Notes under the pieces: model-generated | Told to the model about the DNA's origin: nothing | The model's database searches: none | Seen by the model: only the letters and a program-made list of their open reading frames with translations | Position numbers and translations under genes: made by a program | Assembly (NCBI GenBank): GCA_029855935.1 | Contig: JAGSHN010000005.1 | Span: 142,396-206,395, forward strand | Length of the DNA: 64,000 nucleotides | Direction: 5' to 3' | From: Candidatus Thorarchaeota archaeon | Lineage (GTDB): Archaea; Asgardarchaeota; Thorarchaeia; Thorarchaeales; Thorarchaeaceae | Part shown: piece by piece, positions 43,986 to 54,727 of the stretch | Position numbering within the stretch: position 1 is the first letter of the stretch | Layout: every line of letters begins with the position of its first letter

Positions 43986-44101
43986 TGGCGCCGGGGGAGG
44001 GATTTGTCCCAAGTTGGCCACAGTCCAACTCGTTTGAACCCTCGCGTGCGGAGCACACCAACTTAGCAGGCTGGCTCCTTACCAGGCTAGGAAACCCCGG
44101 C
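43986..44101 (-). tRNA. tRNA-Ser (GCU) with T-loop intron
   Basis: Acceptor GCCGGGG/CCCCGGC, D-stem TCCT/AGGA, anticodon stem CCAGC/GTTGG enclosing CTGCTAA (GCU), a long serine-type variable arm (TGTGCTCCGCACGC), and T-stem GAGGG/CCCTC. The T-loop TTCAAAT is interrupted by about 30 nt (44003-44032, boundaries shiftable within an A-run). The intron holds an AGTTGG/CCAACT hairpin and ends GGGACAAA. CCA is encoded. It lies downstream of the SRP RNA gene, an arrangement known from some methanogens. Confidence 0.92.
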
Positions 44102-44125
44102 AGCGTGACAAAGGCCCTTGAATCC

Positions 44126-44141
44126 TCTCTTAAACATTGCC
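44126..44141 (-). promoter_or_regulatory. Promoter of tRNA-Ser
   Basis: The minus strand reads GGCAATGTTTAAGAGA about 30 bp before the tRNA 5' end. Confidence 0.5.
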
Positions 44142-44169
44142 GTAGTATCGCGGGTCAAAACTAGGTCTA

Positions 44170-44495
44170 TGAGGTGCAGCGGCCCCTTGGCCTCGAGCGT
44201 CCCTCGCCTTGGCGCGATCTCGCACCTTTCTCGGAGCGGCTACCTCCGAGGCTCCACCACTCCTCCTTAGGGCTGTTCCCGCCAGGGCCTGACCCGGTTC
44301 GGAGGTCTAAGCCAATCCCAGCAGTCCTACAACCGCCGTTATGGCCGTGGCAGACTTCGGAGACCGCCCGTCATGGTCTAGTGCGAGGGCGCACAAGGCT
44401 TGGGTTTCGCCCTCAGCCTCGGTTACTGGTCCCGGCTATTGCCATACCGGTCACAGGTCGCGGCAAACGACCCGACCCTACCCGCTGCAATAGGA
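44170..44495 (-). ncRNA. ffs: SRP RNA (7S RNA)
   Basis: RNA core of the signal recognition particle. The terminal helix pairs GCAGCGG at the 5' end (near 44488) with CCGCTGC at the 3' end (near 44176). The helix 8 / SRP54-binding element is at about 44270-44300: GGTCAGG-CCC-TGGC-GGG-AACAGCC, against the usual GGTCAGG...AGCAGCC with a GNAR loop. About 320 nt, right for an archaeal 7S RNA. Ends are approximate. Its own TATA lies just upstream and tRNA-Ser follows. Confidence 0.88.
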
Positions 44496-44510
44496 GGTTC
44501 GTGGACTTGT

Positions 44511-44525
44511 GCCTAAAAACGTTGT
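44511..44525 (-). promoter_or_regulatory. Promoter of the SRP RNA
   Basis: The minus strand reads GACAACGTTTTTAGGC, centred about 25-30 bp before the predicted RNA start near 44490. Confidence 0.55.
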
Positions 44526-44582
44526 CAAACAGTAGGATTCTTACTCTATGAATCGTACCCGCAACGAGAGCCCAGATAGGAA

Positions 44583-44777
44583 GTGATTCTGACGGAACAG
44601 GGAGATGGGTCTCTGAGGCGACTAGTACTGCTGATATTGTTGATTCTGCTGCTGACATCTCCAGGAACGCTCTTGGTCTTTCTCTCGCTGGGACCGATGG
44701 ACCCATTGCCCCTATTGATTATGTGGCCAGTCGGCATTGCGTTCGTTGCATGGTGGATACGAAAGACACGGAGGTAG
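44583..44777 (+). CDS. Small two-span membrane protein
   Basis: 64 residues, GTG start. Two hydrophobic helices (LVLLILLILLLTSPGTLLVFL and LLIMWPVGIAFVAWW) separated by GPMDPLP, ending in RKTRR. No family recognised. It sits between the SRP RNA promoter and the convergent S7 gene; it may be real because hydrophobicity and a positive C-terminus are well ordered, but the start and expression are unproven. Confidence 0.5.
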   Translation: MILTEQGDGSLRRLVLLILLILLLTSPGTLLVFLSLGPMDPLPLLIMWPVGIAFVAWWIRKTRR

Positions 44778-44804
44778 TATGAGCGAAGAGGGCAATCCTC
44801 TACT

Positions 44805-45467
44805 CTACCGTGCCGACCGCGCGACACGCTCACGCTCATCTTTCCTGGCAATTGCAAAACTCGCGGAATCGCCCTTGTAAGCCAAGAGCAACTCGTCCAC
44901 GATGCACTCCTCATACGACTTGGCACTGTTATGGGCATTGCGGGTCGCTCCAACAGCAAGATACCGTAATGCGAGATCAATTCTTCGCTGAGGGGCAACA
45001 TCTACCGAGCGGGGATAGGCCATTCCACCATAGGATATTCGTGTTGTTTCTTCTGCGGGGGCGGCATTCTCCACAGCTGTGACTAGCACCTGAATGGGGT
45101 TGAGGCCCGTTCGGTGATCAATCATCTCGAAGACACGTCGTAGGATACCTATCGCACGGGCCTTCTTGCCAGAACCGCGACCAGTGCGCGTCTTCTTCTC
45201 TTTCCGCGAACCGGCATTCATTAGCTTGTTGACGAATCGTTCAACAATTGGTACTTTCGACTTGTGGAAACGGTGGTTGGCATGCCGACCAGCTGTGTGT
45301 GGTATCAGTACGGGTTTGAGAGATATGTATCGCTGGAGGCCGATATCGCGCACTTGAACCTCAGAGGGGTTCCACTTGCCGAATAGCAGGAGATGAGGTG
45401 TTTCATGTTTTGCATCGTCAGTCGTTTCAGATGACGCAGCAGGAGTCGTATGTTCTTTGTCGGACAT
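44805..45467 (-). CDS. rps7: 30S ribosomal protein S7
   Basis: About 220 residues, uS7. An acidic low-complexity N-terminus (HTTPAASSETTDDAKHE) precedes the archaeal core: SLKPVLIPHTAGRHANHRF, IVERFVNKLM, NPIQVLVTAVENAAPAEETTRI and RNAHNSAKSYEECIVDELLLA. ATG 45467 chosen; GTG/ATG at 45479/45476 are possible. Follows S12 closely. Confidence 0.94.
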   Translation of the reverse strand: MSDKEHTTPAASSETTDDAKHETPHLLLFGKWNPSEVQVRDIGLQRYISLKPVLIPHTAGRHANHRFHKSKVPIVERFVNKLMNAGSRKEKKTRTGRGSGKKARAIGILRRVFEMIDHRTGLNPIQVLVTAVENAAPAEETTRISYGGMAYPRSVDVAPQRRIDLALRYLAVGATRNAHNSAKSYEECIVDELLLAYKGDSASFAIARKDERERVARSAR

Positions 45468-45481
45468 GACGTGCATCACCC

Positions 45482-45925
45482 TTATCTAATCGGTTTCTCG
45501 GCCTTGCCATAGATCAGCGACTCTAGACTGACACCATTGACCTTGAAGACGCGCCATCGAACACCAGGCAGATCACCGATAGCACCACCCATAGCGCCAC
45601 CAATCCCCTCGACTAACACGGTGTCATGCTCGTCGATGAACTTCAGGCCCCCATCACCGGGTACAAACGCCGTAATCTGCTTGCCGTTTTTTGAGAGCTG
45701 AACACGGACGCACTTGCGGATTGCAGAGTTGGGCTGTTTGCTCTCGACGCCCACTTTCTCCAGCACAATTCCCCTCGCCTGAGGAGCGCCCTCTAGTGGA
45801 TCGGTCTTCCGCTTCAGCTTGAGCATTCGTCTCTTGTAGCTCGACTTCTTCCAGCGAAACCTCTTTCGCTTGACTCGGAGGGGTCGCGCTGCAAACTCTC
45901 CTAGCGGACTCTTGGACCTGGTCAC
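45482..45925 (-). CDS. rps12: 30S ribosomal protein S12
   Basis: 147-residue uS12, decoding-centre protein: [23 protein letters not shown], the [13 protein letters not shown] motif, [15 protein letters not shown] and [19 protein letters not shown] start; an overlapping ATG meets a stop at once. Own promoter upstream at about 46000. Confidence 0.95.
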   Translation of the reverse strand: MTRSKSPLGEFAARPLRVKRKRFRWKKSSYKRRMLKLKRKTDPLEGAPQARGIVLEKVGVESKQPNSAIRKCVRVQLSKNGKQITAFVPGDGGLKFIDEHDTVLVEGIGGAMGGAIGDLPGVRWRVFKVNGVSLESLIYGKAEKPIR

Positions 45926-45991
45926 ATAATCTACCTCTGTCGAGATTTGTGGCTTAACGTATGGATGGTTCAGTGCTTCGCCCTGTCATAG

Positions 45992-46007
45992 ACTTAAAAG
46001 GATTATG
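45992..46007 (-). promoter_or_regulatory. Promoter of S12-S7
   Basis: The minus strand reads CATAATCCTTTTAAG, in the 3' flank of the nusA gene, about 70 bp before the S12 GTG. Confidence 0.55.
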
Positions 46008-46039
46008 AACATGACCCATCCTTGATGATAGAGGAGGGC

Positions 46040-46474
46040 TCACACTATTACCACATTGTCGAGGCCGAAATGGCGTTTGGCAAGTATTCGGGCCCGCGCT
46101 ACGTTCCGCCCATCACGGCCGATGGCTATTCCACGATCCTCTTCTTTGACCGTGACTTGGGCAATACGGGCTCCATTCCGACCACGGACTATCTTGACCT
46201 CTTCCACACGAGCAGGCGAGAGGGCACCCTTGACGAACTCCTCGGGCGTGTCGGCCATTTCCACAACATCAATGACCCTTCCGAAGGCCTCTGATGCATT
46301 TCGGACATTCGCACCACCACGACCTATTGCACGACCAAGCTGTTTCGGACGAACAACGAAAATCAGGCGGTTGGCCTCGTCGTCCCTGACAACATCCACC
46401 GCAGAGGCGCCAGTAATACGCTCAAATGTTGCTATGAGGGCCATGTCCTCCATAGAGAGTCGCACCCGAGGCAT
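46040..46474 (-). CDS. nusA: NusA-like KH-domain protein
   Basis: 144 residues of two KH domains: VRPKQLGRAIGRGGANVR (GxxG loop in KH1) and EDRGIAIGRDGRNVARARIL (KH2). Archaeal NusA lacks the bacterial N-terminal polymerase-binding and S1 domains; role in transcription termination or RNA binding is assumed from family. In its standard place between L30e and S12. Confidence 0.94.
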   Translation of the reverse strand: MPRVRLSMEDMALIATFERITGASAVDVVRDDEANRLIFVVRPKQLGRAIGRGGANVRNASEAFGRVIDVVEMADTPEEFVKGALSPARVEEVKIVRGRNGARIAQVTVKEEDRGIAIGRDGRNVARARILAKRHFGLDNVVIV

Positions 46475-46483
46475 ATGACCGCC

Positions 46484-46810
46484 TCACACCATCTCTAGAA
46501 TCTTAGAGTCACCAGGATCGATTATTGCAATGGCTGACACCATAAAGGGTTTCCCGATGACTTCGCCAAGATCCCAAGAGGTGCCATTGAATTTGTAGAC
46601 CCGGGTGTTGGTCATCTGTGCATACCGTTCGATGTCCTCGTAGTGCTCTCGGGGGCAATTAGAGGCGACAACTATTAGCTTGGCCGCTCCCTTTCTCAAC
46701 GCATCAATTGATGACCTTGCGCCAATTCGGCACTGGCCCGTACTTACTGCACTTGCAATCGGCTGATTCATGCTCAATTCTGATGACCTCACATCATAAT
46801 TATCATTCAT
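46484..46810 (-). CDS. rpl30e: 50S ribosomal protein L30e
   Basis: 108 residues (95 from ATG 46771), eL30/L7Ae-like fold: RIGARSSIDALRKGAAKLIVVASNCPRE, HYEDIERYAQMTNTRVYKFNGTSWDLG and GKPFMVSAIAIIDPGDS. Its own TATA precedes the ATG at 46810. Confidence 0.93.
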   Translation of the reverse strand: MNDNYDVRSSELSMNQPIASAVSTGQCRIGARSSIDALRKGAAKLIVVASNCPREHYEDIERYAQMTNTRVYKFNGTSWDLGEVIGKPFMVSAIAIIDPGDSKILEMV

Positions 46811-46842
46811 TCCACTGGATGGCCAACCCGACCAAACCAGTT

Positions 46843-46858
46843 ATGGTTTTAATGCTTG
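46843..46858 (-). promoter_or_regulatory. Promoter of L30e-nusA
   Basis: The minus strand reads GCAAGCATTAAAACC between the rpoA2 stop and the L30e start. Confidence 0.5.
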
Positions 46859-46903
46859 CGCCGCGACACATCTTGGGGAAACTGTTATCTATGAGTGTCA
46901 TCA

Positions 46904-48103
<1,200 letters not shown>

Positions 48104-48109
48104 TCACTC

Positions 48110-50767
48110 CTACTCAATCCTGCTCTTACCAAGAACTTTCTCGATGGCGATATCAATGTTGACGGCACGCCCGTGGTCAGATTTGCTCGGATCGACACCG
48201 TCATCCCCAAACTTGAACTGAACTATACGGCCGCTTGCAGTGCGAACCGTCTGATCCGTTTCCACCTTGAGGTCCTGAAGGGCCGTCATCAGTCGACGTT
48301 GCATGTAACCCGATGTGGATGTTCTCACAGCCGTGTCCACAAGACCCTCTCGCCCTCCAGCAGCGTGGAACCAGTACTCAATGGGATCGAGACCCCTCTT
48401 GTAGCTCGATGTGACGAATCCCCTAGCCCGGGCCCCCAGATCGCCCTTCTCAAAGTGGGGCAGGGTCCGGCCTTTGTAGCCGCGTTTGATTCTCTCTCCA
48501 CGAACAGCCTGCTGGCCAACGACTGCGGCCATCTGGGAGAGGTTGAGGCGTGAGCCTCGCGCACCAGTCTGGGCCATTATCACAGCAGAGTTCTCCAAGC
48601 CAAGATGCTCGCCAGCAATCTCGCCTGCCGAGTCACGGGCCTCTGCAAGTGTGGCCATAATCCGCTGTTCCAGAGTTTCAAGCAGAGTCTGGCCAGGGTT
48701 GGCATCGAGCTCACCACGCTTGTAAATCTCAATGAGCTGATTCACCTTCTCCTCGGCCTGCTCCAAGATGACCTTGATACGCTCTTCGGCCTCCCGTGGC
48801 AACGTGACATCATCGAGACCCATTGAAAAGCCGCGATCGGTGATTAGGCGGACGAGGAGTCGACCCACAGAGTCCATGAACTTCCGCGCGGCCGTTGGAC
48901 CCTTCTCCTTGATGATTCGGTGGAACAGAGAGTCGGGTTCACCTGCACCGAATGCCTTCTCGTCAACAACGCCGAACTCCAAGTTGCCGTCGCGGACCAC
49001 AACATAGGCATCGTATTCACAGTCCTCCCGCTTGCAGACCGCGCACTTGCGACATATGTTGGCCTTGAATGAGATGTTGATTCCCTCAGGTACAAACATG
49101 CTAAAGATCTGCTTGCCGGTCCACAAGCGCACCGGGGCCTTGATTGCAGGCTCCGGCAACTTTCCCTCGAACCCTGTGACGGCCATGAGCTGGTTCACGC
49201 GGTCTAGAGTGAACAGGCTCGATTTTCGGGTCAATAGAAAAGCGGCAGAGATATAGTCCTGAAGAGCGCCGATGATTGGTCCGCCGTACCTCGGGGACAG
49301 TATCTGCTCCTGAACACGCATCAGCACACGGGCCTCGGCACGAGCCTCTTCAGATTGAGGGACATGGAGGTTCATCTCATCGCCATCGAAGTCTGCGTTA
49401 TATGGTGGACAGACGTATAGGGATAATCTAAAGGTGCGGTATGGCATTACCCGGACCTCGTGCGCCATTATCGACATGCGGTGCAACGACGGCTGTCTGT
49501 TGAAGAGAACTATATCGCCATCTGCAAGGTGCCGCTCGACTATGAACCCTGGCTCGATGGTATTGGCGATGATTGTCCGGTCCTTGACAAAGCGCAGGTC
49601 GACTCGTCTTCCGTCAGTACGGATAAGGTAATTGGCACCTGGGTGTCTATCAGGCCCGCGGATGACGAGCTCTTTCATTTCCTCGATGTTCCACTCGGTG
49701 ACACGCTGCGGTATTGTCAGAATCTTTGCTATCTCCTCCGGGACGCCCACCTCGTTCATACTGAGATTGGGGTCTGGTGAGATGACAGTACGAGCGGAGA
49801 AGTCCACCCTCTTGCCGGAGAGGTTAGAGCGGAAGCGACCCTCCTTTCCCTTTAGACGCTGAGCCAAAGTGCGCAGTGCGCGGCCCGATCTGTGTCGTGC
49901 AGGGGGGATACCACTCACGCCGTTATCAAAGTACGTCGTCACGTGATACTGGAGCAGCTCCCATAGATCCTCTACAATGAGGGCTGGAGCGCCAGCGTCC
50001 AGGTTCTCTCGCAGACGTTGGTTTATTCGGATGATATCGATTAGTTTGTGGGAGAGATCATCCTCAGAGCGGACGCCGCTCTCAAGAGTGATTGACGGAC
50101 GGACTGTGACAGGAGGAACAGGGAGCACCGTGAGAATTGCCCATTCTAGACGGGCGGCGTTTGGATTGATTCCCATCAGGCGATAGTCGTCATCTGTGAT
50201 GTTCTCTAGGCGTTCACGAATGTCGATGGGTGTGAGCCTCACAGAACCCGCCTCACCAATCTCATAGATGGAGGTCGGTTTCTCAAGCTTCAGCTTCAGC
50301 TGTTCGGCGCCACAGTGAGGACACGTCTTGACCTTGGCAGCACGCTTGAGAATCTCCTTCGAAAGTACTGAAGTCCGCTCTCCTATCTCGGGATATCGTT
50401 TGAAGAGCTGTTTGAACTCCTCAATCTCATCGTCGCTCAGAAGAAGACGATTGCATTCACGACACGTGGCTCGGAGAACCTTATGTATGACTTTGGCATA
50501 TCCCTCATGCATCACTGGTCGAGCGAGCTCTATGTGACCGAAATGTCCGGGACAGTTGCCGACACGATTGCCACAGGTCTTACACCTTTGACCGGGATCA
50601 ATCACACCGAGACGCGGGTCCATTATTCCCGACTCTATGGGATAGCCATCTTCGTCATACGTGTCAGCGACGACTATCTGCGCAACCGACATCTTGCGGA
50701 TATCGTCGGGCGAGAGGAGCCCAAACTCAACTGCATCAATCTTTTTGATACTAAGTCCAGACAACAT
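48110..50767 (-). CDS. rpoA1: RNA polymerase subunit A' (RpoA1)
   Basis: 885 residues: clamp-core zinc site CKTCGNRVGNCPGHFGHIEL, CPHCG, LSGKRVDFSARTVISPDPNL, and the catalytic Mg-binding NADFDGDE at 457-464. The bridge-helix region is near LPHFEKGDLGARARGFV. No intein. It starts one base after the rpoB stop, showing tight coupling. Confidence 0.97.
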   Translation of the reverse strand: MLSGLSIKKIDAVEFGLLSPDDIRKMSVAQIVVADTYDEDGYPIESGIMDPRLGVIDPGQRCKTCGNRVGNCPGHFGHIELARPVMHEGYAKVIHKVLRATCRECNRLLLSDDEIEEFKQLFKRYPEIGERTSVLSKEILKRAAKVKTCPHCGAEQLKLKLEKPTSIYEIGEAGSVRLTPIDIRERLENITDDDYRLMGINPNAARLEWAILTVLPVPPVTVRPSITLESGVRSEDDLSHKLIDIIRINQRLRENLDAGAPALIVEDLWELLQYHVTTYFDNGVSGIPPARHRSGRALRTLAQRLKGKEGRFRSNLSGKRVDFSARTVISPDPNLSMNEVGVPEEIAKILTIPQRVTEWNIEEMKELVIRGPDRHPGANYLIRTDGRRVDLRFVKDRTIIANTIEPGFIVERHLADGDIVLFNRQPSLHRMSIMAHEVRVMPYRTFRLSLYVCPPYNADFDGDEMNLHVPQSEEARAEARVLMRVQEQILSPRYGGPIIGALQDYISAAFLLTRKSSLFTLDRVNQLMAVTGFEGKLPEPAIKAPVRLWTGKQIFSMFVPEGINISFKANICRKCAVCKREDCEYDAYVVVRDGNLEFGVVDEKAFGAGEPDSLFHRIIKEKGPTAARKFMDSVGRLLVRLITDRGFSMGLDDVTLPREAEERIKVILEQAEEKVNQLIEIYKRGELDANPGQTLLETLEQRIMATLAEARDSAGEIAGEHLGLENSAVIMAQTGARGSRLNLSQMAAVVGQQAVRGERIKRGYKGRTLPHFEKGDLGARARGFVTSSYKRGLDPIEYWFHAAGGREGLVDTAVRTSTSGYMQRRLMTALQDLKVETDQTVRTASGRIVQFKFGDDGVDPSKSDHGRAVNIDIAIEKVLGKSRIE

Positions 50768-50768
50768 C

Positions 50769-53700
50769 TCAAATCAACTCCTTCAGGCGTAGTCTGCAGG
50801 CAAGACCCAATGACATCATCTCTTGTATGAGAAGCTTGAATGCATAAGAAACGACAACACTGCTGATCTTGGCATTCGGGCCGCAGATAGGACAATAGTA
50901 GATGTCCTTGTTACGATCGTAAACACCGATGAGGCCACACTGCTCACAGACAAGCATATTACTCTTGTCCGACTCATCAAGGAGGCGGCCCTTGAGCAGG
51001 ATTGCGGCTCCGTGGCCTATCAGCACGTCGCGCTCCATCTCACCGAAGCGCAGACCTCCCTCTCGAGCGCGTCCCTCGGTCGGCTGCCTTGTAAGAATCT
51101 GGACCGGACCTCGTGCCCGTGCATGAATCTTGTCTGCCACCATATGATGGAGCTTCTGATAGAAGATTGCACCTATGAAGACTGTAGTCTGCAGCCGCTC
51201 TCCAGTGATGCCGGAGTACATGGTTTCGCGGCCATTGTACTGGAAACCATGCTCTTGGAGAATCTTGAACAGTTCCTCCTCTGTCACCCCTGAGAAGGGG
51301 GTTGCATCTTGTTGCTTGCCCTCAAGACAGGCTGCTTTTCCCGCAATCATCTCAAGAATCTGACCGATTGTCATTCTGCTTGGTATCGCATGCGGATTAA
51401 TAATGAGGTCTGGGACAACACCATCCTCTGTGAAGGGCACATCCTCCTGGGGAACGATGTAGCCGATCACACCCTTCTGACCATGCCGCGAGGCATATTT
51501 GTCGCCCAGTTCCGGAATCCGCAGGTCACGGACCTTGACCTTGACGAGCCTATTGCCATCTATGGTTTCCGTAAGTATCACACGGTCTACAACTCCCGAC
51601 TCGCCGTGCCGGACAGCAACGGACGTTTCCCTTCGGTTTGGAGATGTTATCTCGAACTCAGAGAACTCCTCAAGGAATCGCGGAGGAGATGTCCTGCCGA
51701 TGAGAACATCGCCTCCCTGTACCTCGACCTCCGTTTCAATTATGCCATCATCGCCGAGATTGCGGTAGGCCTCGGATGCTCTGTATCCTCGGACACTTCT
51801 GTCGGGGATTGTGAACTTGTCCTCTTGACCACCAGGGTACTTCCGCTCCTCACTCTCGTAGACACGGATGAACGTACTACGACCTAGGCCTCTCTCGATG
51901 GACGCCTTGTTCATGATGAGGGCGTCCTCAATATTGTAGCCTTCGAAGGAGAGAATTGCAACGATGAAGTTCTGCCCCGCGGGCCGCTCCTCATATCCGA
52001 TTGAGTCCATAGCCCGTGTCTTGACAAGTGGCACCTGTGGATAGTGAAAGAAGTGTGAGCGTGTGTCAGCGCGATAGGCGAAATTGGAGGCGGGGACGCC
52101 CACAGACTGCTTTGCCATTCCTGCCATGTACACGTTCCGTGGAGACTGATTGTGTTCGGGGAATGGGATGAGAGCCGCAGAGATTCCCAAGATGGTCGAG
52201 GGGACGATCTCAAGGTGAGTTGTTTTCGGCCCGATCTCCTCTGGATACATAGCGATGAGGGTGTTCTCTTCCTCCTCTGCATCTAGAAACTCCACAATTC
52301 CATTCCGAACTAGGTCCTGGAAGCCCCACTCACCCTCCTCAATCATTCTGATGTGTTCGTCCGTCAGCCGACTCTTACCGTTCTCAACGACAATAAGAGG
52401 CCTGCGCACACGACCAGCATCACAATTGACCTGAACCTCATGTGTGTCCTCATAATAGGCAATGTTGACCTCATAGTCAATCTCACCCGCACGGCGTTTC
52501 TGCCGGATCGTCTTCACGAGGACCTGGGGCGCCGGATGTACGCCGACCAGCCGGCCGTTCAGAAAGACGTCGGCCCACTTACTGCTTCGCTTGCCCCGGC
52601 GCTGCTCGATAGGTTCGACCTCGGCCCTGAAGAGAGCTCGTTCTACGGCTTCCTCATCGGTGCCAACAGAGATGTATGCCATCATTGCTAGGTTCTTGAC
52701 AAGCCCGCAGTTCGGTCCCTCCGGGGTTTCATTGGGGCAGATCTTGCCCCAGTGTGTGGCATGCAGGTCACGTGCCTCGAAGTGGGGCTGCGACCGTGAC
52801 AGTGGCGAAACCACACGGCGCAGGTGTGACAACGAGGAGATGTAGTTGGTCCTATCGAGGAGCTGAGAAACACCTGCTTTTCCGCCCACCCAGTTTCCCG
52901 TTGCGAGGGCATGTTTCAGACGCTGTGTGATGACATCGGCACGGACCGCAGTACGAATGTTCGGTTTTCGTCCGCGCACAGCTGTACGCTCCAACTGATA
53001 CTTGATGTCACGTGTAAGGGAGTATAGTGCCACGCGGAACAGCGACATCAGAAGATCGCCGCTCAGCTTGAGCCGCTTGTTCGCATAGTGGTCCTTGTCG
53101 TCAGGCTGGCGCTTCCCCAGCACGAGCTCCAATAGACGTTCGACCATCTGACCTAGGTAGTAGGCCTTCTTGATACGATGCTCTGGCTCAGTGCCTATGT
53201 GGGGCAGAAGATATCTATCGAGAACCTTCTCGGCGCGTGCCAGACGGTATTCCTTGGTCTGGCCCACGGCCACACGTTTCCCTATGTAGTCCAGCGCATT
53301 CTCACGGGTAGAACCCTTCTCCGCATCCGGACCAGCATTTATGGGCGCGGACTGCTCAATGGTGACAATCAGTTCGGTCTGAATCTCCTCATCATCTGAG
53401 ATTACCTCGACTATCTCGCGGTCCGATTCCAGCCCCAGAGCCTTCATCAGAATTGCAAGCGGAATCTTGCCGGGGACGGAGGGGAAGGACACACGAAGCT
53501 CACCTGTGCGTTTACGCTCAATCGTCACCGGAGCACGGAACCCTCTCGATGTGGAGAAGACCTTTGCCACGTGTGTGTATCCAGAGGACTTGCTCGCCTC
53601 CTCAATGAGGATTCTGTTTGGCGCCAAATCCTCTTGTGTGACAAGAACCCGCTCAGATCCATTGATTATGAAGTATCCACCAGGATCACGGGGGTCCTCT

Positions 53701-54203
53701 CCATGTTTAATCAACTCCTCGTCGCTCATTCCATAGAGTAGGCACTTTTCACTGCGCAGCATTATCGGCAGGTCACCAATGTAGATCTTCAGAGTTTCCA
53801 ACCGCGTTGTAACAGAGCCCTCCTTCTTTACGGGAGTCATCTCGAGATACAATTTGCTTGCGTACGTCAGGTTGCGAATTCTCGCCTCCAGAGGATAGAG
53901 AGGATGTTCGCTCCCGTCAGCCTCCCGAACAGAAGGCGGTTCAACGTAGATCTTGCCCAGCTCGACATAGTAGCCTTCTACCTTGGGCGTGATTCTGCCA
54001 ACGCTGTCTACTACTTCTTGTAGCTCGTATTTCACGAAGCGATTGAAGGAATCAAGATGTTGACCTACAAGACCTCTATCCTTGAAGTATGCCTCGATTA
54101 TCGGCCAGTACTTCTGACGCTCTTCTGTGCCCAACTTGTCACCACACACCTCGGCCGTGAAAGGCGGGGGAACTACTGCTGTCTTGATTGCTTCCCAGTG
54201 CAT
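50769..54203 (-). CDS. rpoB: RNA polymerase subunit B, unsplit
   Basis: 1144 residues, both halves in one chain (several euryarchaeal groups split it). GYFIINGSERVLVTQEDLAPN, NCGLVKNLAMMAYISVG, IVAILSFEGYNIEDALIMNK, RHGQKGVIGYIVPQEDVPF, and the C-terminal zinc ribbon CEQCGLIGV...CPICG. The usual upstream neighbour rpoH is missing; tRNA-Lys is the next gene upstream on the same strand. Confidence 0.97.
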   Translation of the reverse strand: MHWEAIKTAVVPPPFTAEVCGDKLGTEERQKYWPIIEAYFKDRGLVGQHLDSFNRFVKYELQEVVDSVGRITPKVEGYYVELGKIYVEPPSVREADGSEHPLYPLEARIRNLTYASKLYLEMTPVKKEGSVTTRLETLKIYIGDLPIMLRSEKCLLYGMSDEELIKHGEDPRDPGGYFIINGSERVLVTQEDLAPNRILIEEASKSSGYTHVAKVFSTSRGFRAPVTIERKRTGELRVSFPSVPGKIPLAILMKALGLESDREIVEVISDDEEIQTELIVTIEQSAPINAGPDAEKGSTRENALDYIGKRVAVGQTKEYRLARAEKVLDRYLLPHIGTEPEHRIKKAYYLGQMVERLLELVLGKRQPDDKDHYANKRLKLSGDLLMSLFRVALYSLTRDIKYQLERTAVRGRKPNIRTAVRADVITQRLKHALATGNWVGGKAGVSQLLDRTNYISSLSHLRRVVSPLSRSQPHFEARDLHATHWGKICPNETPEGPNCGLVKNLAMMAYISVGTDEEAVERALFRAEVEPIEQRRGKRSSKWADVFLNGRLVGVHPAPQVLVKTIRQKRRAGEIDYEVNIAYYEDTHEVQVNCDAGRVRRPLIVVENGKSRLTDEHIRMIEEGEWGFQDLVRNGIVEFLDAEEEENTLIAMYPEEIGPKTTHLEIVPSTILGISAALIPFPEHNQSPRNVYMAGMAKQSVGVPASNFAYRADTRSHFFHYPQVPLVKTRAMDSIGYEERPAGQNFIVAILSFEGYNIEDALIMNKASIERGLGRSTFIRVYESEERKYPGGQEDKFTIPDRSVRGYRASEAYRNLGDDGIIETEVEVQGGDVLIGRTSPPRFLEEFSEFEITSPNRRETSVAVRHGESGVVDRVILTETIDGNRLVKVKVRDLRIPELGDKYASRHGQKGVIGYIVPQEDVPFTEDGVVPDLIINPHAIPSRMTIGQILEMIAGKAACLEGKQQDATPFSGVTEEELFKILQEHGFQYNGRETMYSGITGERLQTTVFIGAIFYQKLHHMVADKIHARARGPVQILTRQPTEGRAREGGLRFGEMERDVLIGHGAAILLKGRLLDESDKSNMLVCEQCGLIGVYDRNKDIYYCPICGPNAKISSVVVSYAFKLLIQEMMSLGLACRLRLKELI

Positions 54204-54298
54204 GAACCCATAGAAAGTCGAGTTCCATCATAGACCGCAATAGCCGCCCCGCATGCTTTGCTCTTCTGGGCTACCGCATCCCATCCTGCAAGGACCAA

Positions 54299-54375
54299 TG
54301 GCGGGCTCGGCGGGATTTGAACCCGCGGCCATCAGGTTAAAAGCCTGCTGCGCTACCTGGCTGCGCCACGAGCCC
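54299..54375 (-). tRNA. tRNA-Lys (UUU), intron-free
   Basis: Acceptor GGGCTCG/CGAGCCC, D-stem GCGC/GCGC, loop CTTTTAA (UUU) in stem GCAGG/CCTGA with one terminal mismatch, T-loop TTCAAAT in stem GCGGG/CCCGC. CCA is encoded. It stands 95 bp upstream of rpoB, same strand. Confidence 0.95.
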
Positions 54376-54504
54376 AGCATTCCTACGAGATTCCAGTTCA
54401 CGGCTCTCATATGGAGTCCGCACCAGACGCTCTGAGCAATGTGGCAGATGGTCATGCATGATGGGAAGCAGCTCCGCCTGAGCAATCGAGGGGAATTCTG
54501 TAGC

Positions 54505-54520
54505 CATAAAAGGATTGCGA
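54505..54520 (-). promoter_or_regulatory. Promoter upstream of tRNA-Lys and rpoB
   Basis: The minus strand reads GCAATCCTTTTATGG, the same core as before rpoD, S12 and tRNA-Tyr. It is 130 bp from the tRNA, so a leader transcript is expected. No other TATA lies between tRNA-Lys and rpoB, suggesting they may share a transcript. Confidence 0.5.
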
Positions 54521-54686
54521 TGACACAAAGGTTTGGAGTATCATCTCTTCAGGTCGGCACTGATGCCAGTACTATTAGGGCTCAGTTCTCCATATAAACT
54601 TGGTTTGTTCGACTACCGATCCGACTGAATGGGGGTGTGGACTCATAAGACATAGGAGGAGAGTGCTGAAATCCAGAGGGACTATC

Positions 54687-54701
54687 CGACAACTTTAATA
54701 G
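54687..54701 (+). promoter_or_regulatory. Promoter of tRNA-Asp
   Basis: CCGACAACTTTAATAG lies about 30 bp before the tRNA. Confidence 0.5.
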
Positions 54702-54727
54702 AAAATCGATTGGACGACATCCGCGAT

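Larger units (their letters stand above)
54376..54727. other. Spacer between tRNA-Lys and tRNA-Asp
   Basis: Contains the tRNA-Lys/rpoB promoter (54505-54520), another TATA-like CATATAAAC near 54590 and the tRNA-Asp promoter (54687-54701). CTGA and ATGATG words occur between but do not form a convincing C/D box RNA. No supported coding frame. Confidence 0.4.

Noticed and set aside
54420-54490. Possible C/D box RNA with CTGA and ATGATGG words
   Set aside because: Spacing between boxes is wrong and no closing stem is convincing.
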